The translations under genes and the position numbers were made by a program. The notes beneath the pieces are model-generated. The model was not told where the DNA came from. It searched no databases and saw only the letters and a list, made by a program, of their open reading frames with translations. From positions 434,001-498,000 of the forward strand of contig NW_026063246.1 in NCBI RefSeq assembly GCF_024362695.1: a stretch of 64,000 nucleotides of DNA, given 5' to 3'. Shown piece after piece: positions 27,771-36,725 of this stretch (the stretch's first letter is position 1; each line of letters begins with the position of its first letter). This stretch comes from Pectinophora gossypiella (Eukaryota > Arthropoda > Insecta > Lepidoptera > Gelechiidae).

Positions 27771-28014
27771 AGCCCACCGGGTGGTTCCCCGTTGGGGGAG
27801 GCCCAGTGAGCGCCCGTCAGCTGGCGGTGGTGTCAATCCGGTGAAGCTGCTCCGTCGCCGGGGCAGCTGGTGTCGAGTCGGCTGGAGGGGGGGAGAGGAC
27901 TGCTTCCACTGCCACTGGAAGCGTCAACTCATCCCCCGGGGGGTGGCCACGATTCTAACTACTCGACGGGGAGTAGTGGATGTGGGCAGCCCCGGTCCAG
28001 TCCGATGAAAGTGG

Positions 28015-29403
28015 TCAGTGCCCACCGGTGAGTTGGCCCAGCAGTGATGCCAGGCCTCCCACGATGATGGGCACAGGGTCAGTCTGGGAACGTATGGCGG
28101 CCAGTACGTTGTGGAGCAGCTGGATAGTCTGCTCCAGTACTTCCAGCTTCTCACTGGAGGGGGCCGGTGGTATCTCCGCGCGGGGCTTCGCCTTCTTCCC
28201 CTTGGTAGGGGCGGCGACCGCTTGGTTCGGCGTCGGAGTTGGCGCTGGCTGCTGCTCGACGATGGTGGTGGCAGTGGGGGCCGGTTTTGCCCTCTTGCGG
28301 ATGCGCTTCGGTCTCTGCGGCTTGGGCCCGGCTGGGCCGTTCGCCGCGGCCATAAGCGAGCTCCGCGCGGTCGGCTCGATGTTGGGGTCCACAGTGGAGG
28401 CTGCTGGTGGAGCGGCTCTTCTTGCGCCGGTCATGGGCGCCGCACCCGCCTTGGTGTTACGCAGCTCGCGTAACTTGACCGGGCAGGAAGAGCTGTTCGC
28501 CGGGTGTGTTCCCCCGCAGTTCACGCAGGTTGCCGGAACTTCCCGGGGGCGCAGGCACTCCTTGGCCGTATGGTTTTCACCACAACGGACACAGGCGGCA
28601 GGGCGGTGGCAGTTATGGCTGCTATGCCGGAACTGCTGGCAGCGGTGGCACTGCGCTGCTCCTCTTCGTCCCCTCCACGCCTCGACCTTGACGCCGGGCA
28701 TGCAGAGGAGCTCGGAGATCTCATAGACACGCTGGAATCCCAGCGTCCTACGGATCTCCGCGAAGAAGAGGCAGCCTGTTCTTCCCTCGCGAGCCTGGAT
28801 GGGGCGGATGAACTGTGGGTCGAAGCCGCGGGCGCGCAGCTCCTCCCCCAACTCAGCAACGTCGGTATCCATGGGTAGGCCACGGATGGCCAGCTTCAGT
28901 GAGCGCTCCGCCGGTGGGGCGTACGCAAACCAGGAGAGTCCCGTGGCTCTCTCCAGGGTGGTGAGGTACCGCTGGTAGAGCCGGAACTCTTCCTCGGTCC
29001 TCGCCAGGAAGCGAACGCCCTTCCCGTACGGGCGCGCGTTGGGGATGTGGCCCAGCAACTCCCGCAGCTTGCGGAGGTGGTGGGGCCAGTCAGGCAGCCG
29101 GTCGACCACGATGGGCGGGATCTTTTTGCTCGCGGGTGCGAGCGGTGGCTGGAGTCTCACGGGCTTCGGCGATGGTGTAGGCGCCGTCCGGAGCGACGGG
29201 CGCGGAGGCGCGTGCGGCGGCGACTCGGGATTCGTGTTTAACACCGCCGCGTAAGAGCGCGGCGGTGTTGTCTCCATGACCGGCTGGGGCGTGGAGAGCG
29301 GCGAAAATGGATTTGGATTTGTGGCCGCGTATTGGCGCGGCGGTGTTGTCTCCATGTCCAACAGGGGCATGGAGAGTGCTGCGGGCGGCGTGGTCCTCAC
29401 CAC
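28015..29403 (-). CDS. Half-LINE ORF1 protein, copy 2 (main frame)
   Basis: 462 residues from 29403, closely matching copy 1 from its residue ~85 onward. The pre-C2HC-like domain (LKLAIRGLPMDTDVAELGEE) and three zinc knuckles (CHRCQQFRHSSHNC, CVRCGENHTAKEC, CVNCGGTHPANSSSC) are intact, as is the C-terminal helix (EKLEVLEQTIQLLHNVLAAI). The conserved N-terminus lies in another frame upstream. The Pro-rich part contains a duplicated METTPPR block compared with copy 1. The protein may be made from an internal start or not at all. Confidence 0.85.
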   Translation of the reverse strand: MVRTTPPAALSMPLLDMETTPPRQYAATNPNPFSPLSTPQPVMETTPPRSYAAVLNTNPESPPHAPPRPSLRTAPTPSPKPVRLQPPLAPASKKIPPIVVDRLPDWPHHLRKLRELLGHIPNARPYGKGVRFLARTEEEFRLYQRYLTTLERATGLSWFAYAPPAERSLKLAIRGLPMDTDVAELGEELRARGFDPQFIRPIQAREGRTGCLFFAEIRRTLGFQRVYEISELLCMPGVKVEAWRGRRGAAQCHRCQQFRHSSHNCHRPAACVRCGENHTAKECLRPREVPATCVNCGGTHPANSSSCPVKLRELRNTKAGAAPMTGARRAAPPAASTVDPNIEPTARSSLMAAANGPAGPKPQRPKRIRKRAKPAPTATTIVEQQPAPTPTPNQAVAAPTKGKKAKPRAEIPPAPSSEKLEVLEQTIQLLHNVLAAIRSQTDPVPIIVGGLASLLGQLTGGH

Positions 29404-29509
29404 GGGCTGCGGTGGACGGTACGGTGGCGGCGATCGGCGTCGTGACGGCGCGGCTGCGCACGAAAGTGCGCGCTCGGCGCTTCGTTACGCCGGCTGTTGG
29501 GGGAGCCAT
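29404..29509 (-). pseudogene. Half-LINE copy 2 ORF1 N-terminus, frameshifted
   Basis: The ATG at 29507-29509 starts MAPPTAGVTKRRARTFVRSR, matching the copy 1 start. The frame then diverges near 29415 because part of the Pro-rich region is missing and the frame has shifted. The difference from copy 1 in this low-complexity segment is about 45 residues. Confidence 0.75.
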
Positions 29510-29574
29510 GCTTGGCTGCTCACCCCGTTGGGCTGGCTCGGTGCGAAGCCAAGCGGTCCGCCTAGCAGAGCACA

Positions 29575-29639
29575 CGTTATCACTCCCTCCCCGGTGAGAC
29601 CCGCTGGTGGGAGGCCGGGGGTGGGTAGGAGTGATAACG
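29575..29639 (-). promoter_or_regulatory. Half-LINE copy 2 5' UTR stem-loop
   Basis: The same 12-bp stem as copy 1 (CGTTATCACTCC and GGAGTGATAACG) with the 27-bp shared block in the loop (29591-29617, minus strand). Its conservation between copies whose Pro-rich coding region has changed suggests a function. Confidence 0.68.
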
Positions 29640-30027
29640 GTGGTACTATTTGGAACCGCGGTAGCAGGAGGGTATTTTAATAAAAATACCCCCCCCTGCT
29701 TCTTCTACGTCCGAGGCTGCTGCGTGGGTAGACGAGTGACAGGTGGCTTCCGAACACTGTCGAGTCAGAGCGAATCAGAATGAGAGTCTAGTCCCCGCGC
29801 GCGTATATATATAGGAAAACGCCCACTAAGCGGGGCGGGGCAAGGGCGCGGCGGGGGTGTGTAGCGGTGAAGCCGCGCTCAGTCCCTATCTTTCTCTTTA
29901 TTTTAAAAATAAAACTTACAAACTATTTACAATTTCTAGGCAATCATTATACAATCATAATATAATCATAATACAATCATAACACAATCATAATTTGCTT
30001 CTTGTTGCTTCTACGGCGAACACAGAC

Positions 30028-30140
30028 AGACAGACAAAAATTTTACTGATTGCATTTTTGGCATCAGTATCGATCACTAAATATAATATATTTAATGTAC
30101 AGAATTGACCTCTCTACAGATTTATTATAAGTATAGATAA
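30028..30140 (+). repeat. Interspersed repeat D copy 1, 3' part
   Basis: Continues copy 1 after BEL-2: agacagacaaaaattttact, then the tail around atttaatgtacagaattgac, matching 33470-33600 of copy 2. The 5-bp BEL-2 target duplication CAGAC (21146-21150, 30023-30027) joins the two halves. Confidence 0.8.
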
Positions 30141-30880
30141 TGTGTAGGTAAGATCTCGCAAAACAATAAGTGTGATTCATCCTACCACATAATATTAAGT
30201 CCCTTATTAAATATTATACAGTTGCTTTCTGTTTAAAGTTACCTCTATAACACTCATCTGAGAACATGCACCAATCACCCACGAACTCATTCCTGAAATC
30301 CGCATTGAAATCAGACAATACGTTTTAATTTTAATAATATTGCAATATAAACGTTTCACACTAATATAGCAGCGCCTCCTAGTGAGTTAATATCATAAGA
30401 CTTAGACCATGCACCATTCAACTACGAACCCATTGCTGAAAACCGCATTGAAATTGGACAATTCGTTTTAATATTATTGCAATACTATTTTTCACTAATA
30501 TTGTAGCACCCTCTAGTGAGTTAAAGACGTAATTTTTATTATTTGGGAACATGCAATAAGCTACCACGTACACATTGCCGAAAACAGAATTGTAATCGGA
30601 CATTTCGTTTTGATTATATTGCAACATTGTTTTGCACTAATATTGTGGCGCCCCCTAGTGAGTTACAGCCATGACACCTGTCTAAGAATATGAACTCATC
30701 AAACACAAACCCGTTATTGAAAACCGCCTCAAAATCGGATCATTAGTTTAAAAGATAGGTGGTAACATTACTTTGCACAAACGCACACACAAACATCTCT
30801 CACCCTAAACGCATATACCTGCTCCGTTCCGTCGTGGGTAATAATAAATGTAATTAAAATTATACTAACCGTAATTAACA
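30141..30880 (+). repeat. ~140-bp tandem repeat array with a (TAA)-like tail
   Basis: The phrase cactaatattgtggcgcccc or a diverged form occurs near 30357, 30494 and 30636. Each is followed by ctagtgagtta, then a 100-bp stretch with gaaaaccgcattgaaat. The last unit runs into acctgctccgttccgtcgtg and ends ggtaataataaa. A single full unit with the same tail is at 36510-36725. Non-coding. The array looks like the repeated 3' region of a LINE or SINE family. Confidence 0.7.
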
Positions 30881-30914
30881 ACACTTTGCTTTACTTAATA
30901 CATAACATACATAA

Positions 30915-31238
30915 ACTGCCTATATACGTCCCACTGCTGGGCACAGGCCTCCCCTCAATCAACCGGAGGGGGTATGGAGCATACTCCACCACGCTGCTCC
31001 ACTGCGGGTTGGTGGAGGTGTTTTTACGGCTAATAGCCGGGACCAACGGCTTAACGTGCCCTCCGAAGCACGGAATCATCTTATTTTTTCGGACAATCAG
31101 GTGATTCAAGCCTGAAAAGTCCTTACCAAACAAAGGACAGTCTCACAAAGTGATTTCGACAATGTCCCCATCGGGAATCGAACCCGGACCACCAGATCGT
31201 GAGCCTAACGCTCTAACCACTAGACCACGGAGGCTGTT
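30915..31238 (-). mobile_element. tRNA-derived SINE
   Basis: On the minus strand the head reads agcctccgtggtctagtggt with a tRNA-like A box (31209-31228) and B box GGTTCGATTCC (31174-31184), the internal RNA polymerase III promoter. The anticodon-loop position shows CAC (31199-31201), pointing to a tRNA-Val-like ancestor. The body (31170-30920) includes ccgttggtcccggctattag and ggaggggaggcctgtgccca, phrases I recall from abundant lepidopteran SINEs. It is a SINE and not a functional tRNA: the head continues without a 3' end into a 200-bp body. The plus-strand frames over it are spurious. Confidence 0.85.
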
Positions 31239-31510
31239 TACTTAATACTACCTGATTATTGAGTGATGGGTTCAACTTTATGAATTAAATGAGGATTAAT
31301 TGGATGAATTTGATTCACTTGACCACACAATCCACGTGCCACTTATAGTCGATCTTGATTTTTCTTTAATCTTCGCCAATCACTTCGTATTAATTTATCT
31401 ACAATTTATTGATTGTGATCTTCTCTGAAATCTGGCTCGAAGGACCATGAATATGCCTGATATGCCTTTTTACTGATTTTTAAGGGATTTAGGTAGCAAA
31501 ACTCTGAAAC
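31239..31510. other. Intergenic AT-rich DNA
   Basis: No coding potential. At 31425-31442 the minus strand has ccttcgagccagatttc, like the sequence beside the BEL LTRs, possibly a relic of an older BEL insertion. Confidence 0.5.
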
Positions 31511-31752
31511 GAGTTATTCGCCAACTCGTCCCATATGCCTACGGCCCATTTGGGACGAGTTGAAGAAAACAGAAAAAAATGTCATTTTTATTGTGCAACT
31601 CGTCCCATTTATTTTCTGTGTGGAACTTTAAACCTTATCAACGTTGAGTACTGTCAGCAAGACAAGTGTTAATATAAAATGTATTCCTTTAAACTGTTGT
31701 CTTCTTAAGATTTTTTTATCAACATTGTTTTGATTATATTAATATTATAAAA

Positions 31753-33427
31753 CTAGCTTTTGCCCGCGACTTCGTCCGCGTAGCGTGTTATAAAGAGAGA
31801 TCTTTGTGTGTGTGGGAGTGTATGTCAAATTTCAAGCATCTAACTTATGCAGTTTAGATTTTTTCATACGACATTTTTTCCCCGCTAACTCCCATTTTTC
31901 AAAATACAGCCATAACTAAACTTAGGTATGCATGCATGCTTGATTAAAAACATCTATTCGTATCTTACGCGGTTTATATTTTTTCATACAAATGTTTTTT
32001 CCCGCTAACTCCCGTTCCCGTGGGAATTTTTGAATACCTTGTTGCAACTAAGCCTTAAGTTTACTAAGGTACCTGCATGCCAAATTTCAAACGTCTAACT
32101 TGAGTGGTTTAGATTTTTCATACAAAAGGATTTCCCCGCTAATTCCCGTTCCCGTGGGATTTCCGGGAATTCCTTTCTTAGTGCACCTCTACGGTACCTA
32201 AGCTACGTCTCTTCCAAAATTTCAAGTGCCTACGTTTAGCCGTTTAGGCTGTGCGTTGATATGTCAGTCAGTCAGTTTCTCCTTTATATATTTAGAAGAT
32301 TAGATTAGATTAGATTAGATTTTTTTATACAAATGTTTTTTCCCGCTAACACCCGTTCCCGTAGGAATTTTGCAATATCCTGTTGCAACTAAGCTTTAAG
32401 TTTACTAAGGTACCTGCATGTCAAATTTCAAACGTCTAACTTGAGTGGTTTAGATTTTTCATACAAAAGGATTTTCCCGCTAATTCCCGTTCCCGTGAGA
32501 ATTTCGGGAATTCCTTTCTTAGTGCACCTCTACGGTACCCAAGGTACCTGCATGCCAAATTTCAAACGTCTAATTTGAGTGTTTTAGATTTTTCATACAA
32601 AAGGATTTTCCCGCTAATTCCCGTTCCCGTGGGAATTTCGGGAATTCCTTTCTTAGTGCACCTCTACGGTACCTAAGGTACCTGCATGCCAAATTTCAAA
32701 CGTCTAATTTGAGTGTTTTAGATTTTTCATACAAAAGGATTTTCCCGTTAATTCCCGTTCCCGTGGGAATTTCGGGAATTCCTTTCTTAATGCACCTCTA
32801 CGGTACCTAAGGTACCTGCGTGCCAAATTTCAAACGTCTAACTTGAGTGGTTTAGATTTTCCATACAAAAGAATTTTCCCGCTAATCCCCGTTCCCGTGG
32901 GAATTTCGGGAATTTCTTTCTTAGTGCACCTCTATGGTACCTAAGGTACCTGCATGCCAAATTTCAAACGTCTAACTTGAGTATTTTAGATTTTTCATAC
33001 AAAAGGATTTTCCCGCTTATTCCCGTTCCCGTGGGATTTCCGGGAATTCCTTTCTTATTGCACCTCTACGGTACCTAAGCTACGTCTCTTCCAAATTTCA
33101 AGTGCCTACGTTTAGCCGTTTAGGCTGTGCTTTGATATGTCAGTCAGTCAGTTTCTCCTTTTATATACATATTTACATTACATATTTAGAAGATATTTCC
33201 GTCATACATGATTTCTATGTAACTTTAACCATTAAGGCTGCTCACGCGACGGAAGCTTAAAAAATGGAGTAACTTCTCCCGTTTTCCCAAAATTTCCCTT
33301 CACTACTCTGCTCCTATTGATTGTAGCGTGATGAAAAGTATACTATAACCTGCCCAGGAGTATGAAGAATATTTGTACCAAGTTTCATTAAAATCCGTCC
33401 AGTAGTTTTTGTTTCTATAAGGAACAT

Positions 33428-33484
<57 letters not shown>

Positions 33485-33602
33485 AATTTTACTGATTGCA
33501 TTTTTGCCATCAGTATCGATCACTAATCACCCCCTGATAGTTATTTTGAAAATATATTTAATGTACAGAATTGACCTCTCTACAGATTTATTATAGTATA
33601 GA
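31753..33602 (+). repeat. Interspersed repeat D copy 2 with expanded tandem units
   Basis: Starts actagcttttgcccgcgact at 31754, like copy 1. It appears duplicated: a first version runs to about 32297, followed by a short (ATTAG)n run and a second partial version. A ~134-bp unit starting ggtacctgcatgccaaattt repeats at about 32409, 32544, 32679, 32812 and 32945, five times against two in copy 1. The 3' part carries a CAGA microsatellite. Non-coding. Confidence 0.8.
33428..33482 (+). repeat. (CAGA)n microsatellite
   Basis: About 13 uninterrupted CAGA units within repeat D copy 2. The orthologous stretch in copy 1 is where BEL-2 inserted. Confidence 0.95.
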
Positions 33603-34248
33603 AGATTTAAAGATTTAAAGATTTTCTGCGAAAATAGTTCATTGTTTCATTTTACCGACGTATGGACAAATTTTATCAAAGGTACAAGTGAATACAATAG
33701 ATATTTATGGCTTTTGGTTACTTGCCGAAAACAAACAATGGTTGTGGCGCTTGCTTTTGAAGTAAATGATGCAGGTGGCCTATGAATAGAGAAATGAGAC
33801 CGCAAAATATTTTTTTGTTTTTTTGTTGTCCAGTGATGTTTTATAGACAATAAAGTAATAAAATTACTTTGTTGATCCTTCTCTTATCTTTGCACGTGCC
33901 GCTCTTGGAGAGGGAATATTACATAGATATGATTGATTTAAAAACAGGGTTAGTATACCCCTACTCTCCCGACAGGAAAAGTGAAGTGCTACGTTATTCA
34001 GTGCCTGTGGAACATCTTCAAAAATATTACCGTTGCTTTGAATTTGGACTCCGATCCCTTTGTGAAATCTGTGACTCTGGCTTCGAATTTTGGACTTTGA
34101 TTTGAATTTGATTACTGAAATTACTCTACTGTGTCCGTCGGAAACGTTTGGTGAGTTCCAAAATTATCTTAACTCTACATTAAAAGATTTGTATTTAAAA
34201 ATTATACACGTTGATATATAATTTAATTTACATTTGATAGGTGCTGAG
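33603..34248 (+). other. MULE 5' region with a candidate intron
   Basis: No conserved protein seen. A consensus donor gtttg|gtgagt near 34150 and an acceptor tttgatag|gt near 34240 could bracket a ~90-bp intron just upstream of the transposase ATG, so the gene may have an upstream exon. Evidence is splice-site similarity only. Confidence 0.35.
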
Positions 34249-35625
34249 ATGGACCCGCAAGAACCATCGACTTCTTATAATAGAGCAGCTTTTGAAATAA
34301 TTTCATCTCAAAGAGGAAAACCTTTACTTCTTCGGGCTGGTTATAGATATGATATCAAAAGAAAAAACAAGAATAAATCAACTGTGTGGCGTTGTGTGAA
34401 AAGAGAGATATGCCAAGCAATTTTAATAATTACTTGTGCTAACTCGATTAAAAGGGAAGATAATCATAATTGCCAGCCGGATACAACTAAAAATGAATGT
34501 GATATCGAGATGGATGGGTGCCAGAAAAAAATTATTAACGATGTTGCTTTGCCCATTCCAGCTATTTTTCGGGAAACGATTGGCAGTTTAAAAGATAAAG
34601 GATTAGATTTAATAAAAAATCTACCAGAATTTAAAAATATTAAAAATAAGTTTTATCGAAAAAGAAATAAATCATTAGGCGTAGATAAAGTATGGTTTAA
34701 GAATGTTAGTAAAGTTTCAATACCGCCAAAATTTCAGAACTTCTTATTTGCAGACTATTGTAGTAAAAACCGAATATTGATTTTTGCTAGCAAGTTGGCC
34801 AGAAACTTATTTTGTAACACAAACTATACGGTTTTATGTGATGGCACTTTTAAATTCTGTGCTAAACCTTTTTATCAGTTGTATACACTGCATGTTGATA
34901 TAGGGAGTTCAAAAACTAAAATTAACATCGTGCCTGTTATATACGCATTACTTCCGAATAAAACGGAAAAAACATATGAAATTATGCTGCGATTAATAAA
35001 AAGTCAAATCCCTGATTGGACACCAAAGACATTTATACTCGACTATGAAAAAGCTGTAATGCAAGCGATAAAATCTGTTTTTCCAAACACCCCCATAAGC
35101 GGCTGCTATTTTCATTTTTCGAGATGTTTGTGGAGAAAAGCAAAAAAATTAGGAATACATAAATCGAAGCTTATAAAAAAACATATTCGAAAATGTACTG
35201 CTTTAGCACTTCTACCCCGTCATGCAGTGGACGATGCTTTCTTACATATTATGGCTCGTAGTCCAAATAACGATCAAGTCACAAAATTTAATGATTATTT
35301 TGTGGAGACGTGGCTTACCGAAACTGCATTTTTTCATGACAAGTGGTGTTGCTATGATCAAAAACATCGCACCACAAATATAGTAGAAAGTTGGCACGCG
35401 ACTGTTAATAAAAAAGGTTATCAAAAACCACAAAGCATAGCTCATTTTTTAACTGACCTTCAACGTGAAGCTAATTACTATGATACCTTAGTTAAAAAAG
35501 GATCAAATATATATCAAAAGAAAAAAGAAACTCAAGAAATTGATGATTATATTGAACATGTATTAAAAGATTTTGTAGATTCAGAGATTTCCGTAGGAAT
35601 GTGCCTAGAGTTATTAGTATTTTAA
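34249..35625 (+). CDS. MULE transposase with N-terminal FLYWCH zinc finger
   Basis: I take the ATG at 34249 (MDPQEPSTSYNRAAFEIISS), about 458 residues; the frame is open slightly upstream without an earlier ATG. Residues about 15-75 fit a FLYWCH zinc finger (AFEIISSQRGKPLLL, WRCVKREIC, DNHNC). The DDE-type MULE core follows: first Asp in VLCDGTFKF (about 198), second in FILDYEKAV (about 264), the C/H motif GCYFHFSRCLWRK (285-297) and the Glu in NIVESWHATVNKK (about 377). All key residues are present and the frame is unbroken, so the protein may be functional. It would bind the terminal inverted repeats and catalyse cut-and-paste. FLYWCH-MULE fusions are known in insects, including the Phantom group. 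Confidence 0.9.
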   Translation: MDPQEPSTSYNRAAFEIISSQRGKPLLLRAGYRYDIKRKNKNKSTVWRCVKREICQAILIITCANSIKREDNHNCQPDTTKNECDIEMDGCQKKIINDVALPIPAIFRETIGSLKDKGLDLIKNLPEFKNIKNKFYRKRNKSLGVDKVWFKNVSKVSIPPKFQNFLFADYCSKNRILIFASKLARNLFCNTNYTVLCDGTFKFCAKPFYQLYTLHVDIGSSKTKINIVPVIYALLPNKTEKTYEIMLRLIKSQIPDWTPKTFILDYEKAVMQAIKSVFPNTPISGCYFHFSRCLWRKAKKLGIHKSKLIKKHIRKCTALALLPRHAVDDAFLHIMARSPNNDQVTKFNDYFVETWLTETAFFHDKWCCYDQKHRTTNIVESWHATVNKKGYQKPQSIAHFLTDLQREANYYDTLVKKGSNIYQKKKETQEIDDYIEHVLKDFVDSEISVGMCLELLVF

Positions 35626-36306
35626 TTTTAACTTACTGATAAGTAAATAGTCAGACTGATTAAAAGTAATTATCAATTAATACTGTGATAGCAACTTCTA
35701 AGAAATATTTGTAATTTTAAGTTAAAATAATAAATGAAAATCCTAGAATTACTTACTTTTGGTTTGTAGATTTTTTGAATTTGCACTTTTTCCCATAAAG
35801 CCGTATATTTCATAAATGTTATAGGTATTATAATTGTTGACTGTCTTTATTGTTGTTTACTACATTTATAATTGATTGTTACCCTTTTGATTGTTGATTA
35901 TTGCCTTTATAATTGTTGATTATTAGCTTAAAAACTGTAGACTTTATGTACAATTGTTGATTATTATTACTTTGTGCCTTTGCCTTTATAATTGTTGATT
36001 ATTAGCTTAAAAACTGTAGACTTTATGTATAATTGTTGATTATTATTACTTTGTGTGTTTAAATGGTGTAAACTCTGTGATGAAAATCTTTTTTAACTGT
36101 TTATTGCTTTATAATTATTACTTTTGTAATTTTTTATTATTATGTTCATTCAGTGACAAATCGGTATGATTAAATAATTTGTAACAAACACATAGTTGTT
36201 TATTATTTCTATCCTTACACTTTTGCTTCTGATTGTACATTTTATCATGTCGATACTAACGTGGGCCGAGTTGCAGAATGAAATTTTTGTTTATTTTGAT
36301 TTTCTG
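35626..36306 (+). other. MULE 3' region with a ~100-bp tandem repeat
   Basis: AT-rich and non-coding. The phrase ttgcctttataattgttgat followed by tattagcttaaaaactgtag occurs twice (about 35902 and 35988), a two-copy tandem repeat of roughly 85-90 bp. Confidence 0.65.
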
Positions 36307-36509
36307 CAACTCGTCCCAAATGGGCCGTAGGCATATGGGACGAGTTGACGAATAACTCAATGAAACAGCACCGTGTTCGACGTAATTACGTGTAATCAAT
36401 GGAACCGAAAAAAAAAACGCCTGTCAAAAACAATTAACTAATAAAAACTATTGCAAATAAATTGCTATTATAAATTGAAGAGGCGTTTCGAATAATATTT
36501 ATTCTAAAC

Positions 36510-36725
36510 ACTAATATTGTGGCGCCCCCTAGTGAGTTACAGACATGACACCTGTCTAATAACATGAACTCATCAAACACAAACCCGTTATTGAAAACCG
36601 CATCAAAATCGGATTATTAGTTTAGAAGATAATTAATAACATTTCTTTGCACAAACGCACACACAAACATCTCTCACCCTAAACGCATATACCTGCTCCG
36701 TTCCGTCATGGGTAATAATAAAAAG
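36510..36725 (+). repeat. Single copy of the ~140-bp repeat unit with tail
   Basis: Nearly identical to the last unit of the 30141-30880 array, including the tail gttccgtcatgggtaataat. Lies 150 bp outside the right end of the MULE. Confidence 0.8.

Larger units (their letters stand above)
27579..29776 (-). mobile_element. Half-LINE copy 2: ORF1-only non-LTR retrotransposon
   Basis: A 2198-bp minus-strand insertion with a 14-bp target duplication, AGAATGAGAGTCTA (27565-27578, 29777-29790). The 5' end is longer than in copy 1: an additional ~75 bp precede the AT hairpin GGGTATTTTTATTAAAATACCC (around 29670-29692). One zinc-knuckle ORF1 follows, then a 3' UTR with hairpins ending gacgagaagaagcaaccggc. 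There is no RT or endonuclease. Both copies end a few bases after the same gacgagaagaa phrase. Confidence 0.86.
21151..30022 (-). mobile_element. BEL-2: full-length BEL/Pao LTR retrotransposon, coding-intact
   Basis: Two 422-bp LTRs (plus-strand view: start TGTGGCCCC, end GGCGAACA) at 21151-21572 and 27389-30022 flank one uninterrupted 1907-codon polyprotein on the minus strand. The target duplication is CAGAC (21146-21150, 30023-30027), inside a CAGA microsatellite of repeat D. By eye the LTRs are identical once the half-LINE insertion in the 5' LTR is removed. There is no env. Identical LTRs and an intact frame mean a very recent insertion. The copy is coding-competent, but its promoter is separated from its gene by the half-LINE. 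Confidence 0.96.
27389..30022 (-). repeat. BEL-2 5' LTR, interrupted by half-LINE copy 2
   Basis: Subtracting the insertion (27579-29776) and one 14-bp duplication leaves exactly 422 bp, matching the 3' LTR. On the minus strand the TATATATATA box occupies 29813 to 29804, and the half-LINE starts at 29776, 37 bp from the first T. BEL-2 transcripts begun here would read through the half-LINE first. Confidence 0.94.
31511..36358 (+). mobile_element. Mutator-like element with FLYWCH-MULE transposase
   Basis: 52-bp terminal inverted repeats (31511-31562 and 36307-36358) start GAGTTATTCG and continue CAACTCGTCCCATATGCC, with one to two mismatches. Each terminal repeat is itself an imperfect palindrome (CAACTCGTCCCA near one end, TGGGACGAGTTG near the other). 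The hexamer TGAAAC lies next to both ends (31505-31510, 36361-36366, two bases off the right repeat), so it may be part of a degraded duplication; MULEs usually make 8-11 bp. The interior holds an intact transposase gene, repeat D copy 2 (31753-33602) as a later insertion, and AT-rich flanks. Without repeat D it is about 3 kb. Confidence 0.87.

Noticed and set aside
31170..31236. Functional tRNA-Val gene on the minus strand
   Set aside because: The tRNA-like head runs straight into a 200-bp SINE body and lacks a mature 3' end; it is the SINE promoter head.
32405..33080. Possible CRISPR-like array
   Set aside because: Repeats are ~134 bp and contiguous without unique spacers; the context is eukaryotic transposon DNA.
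34150..34240. Definite intron in the MULE transposase
   Set aside because: Splice-like sites are present, but the upstream exon has no recognisable coding sequence, so it is only mentioned as possible.
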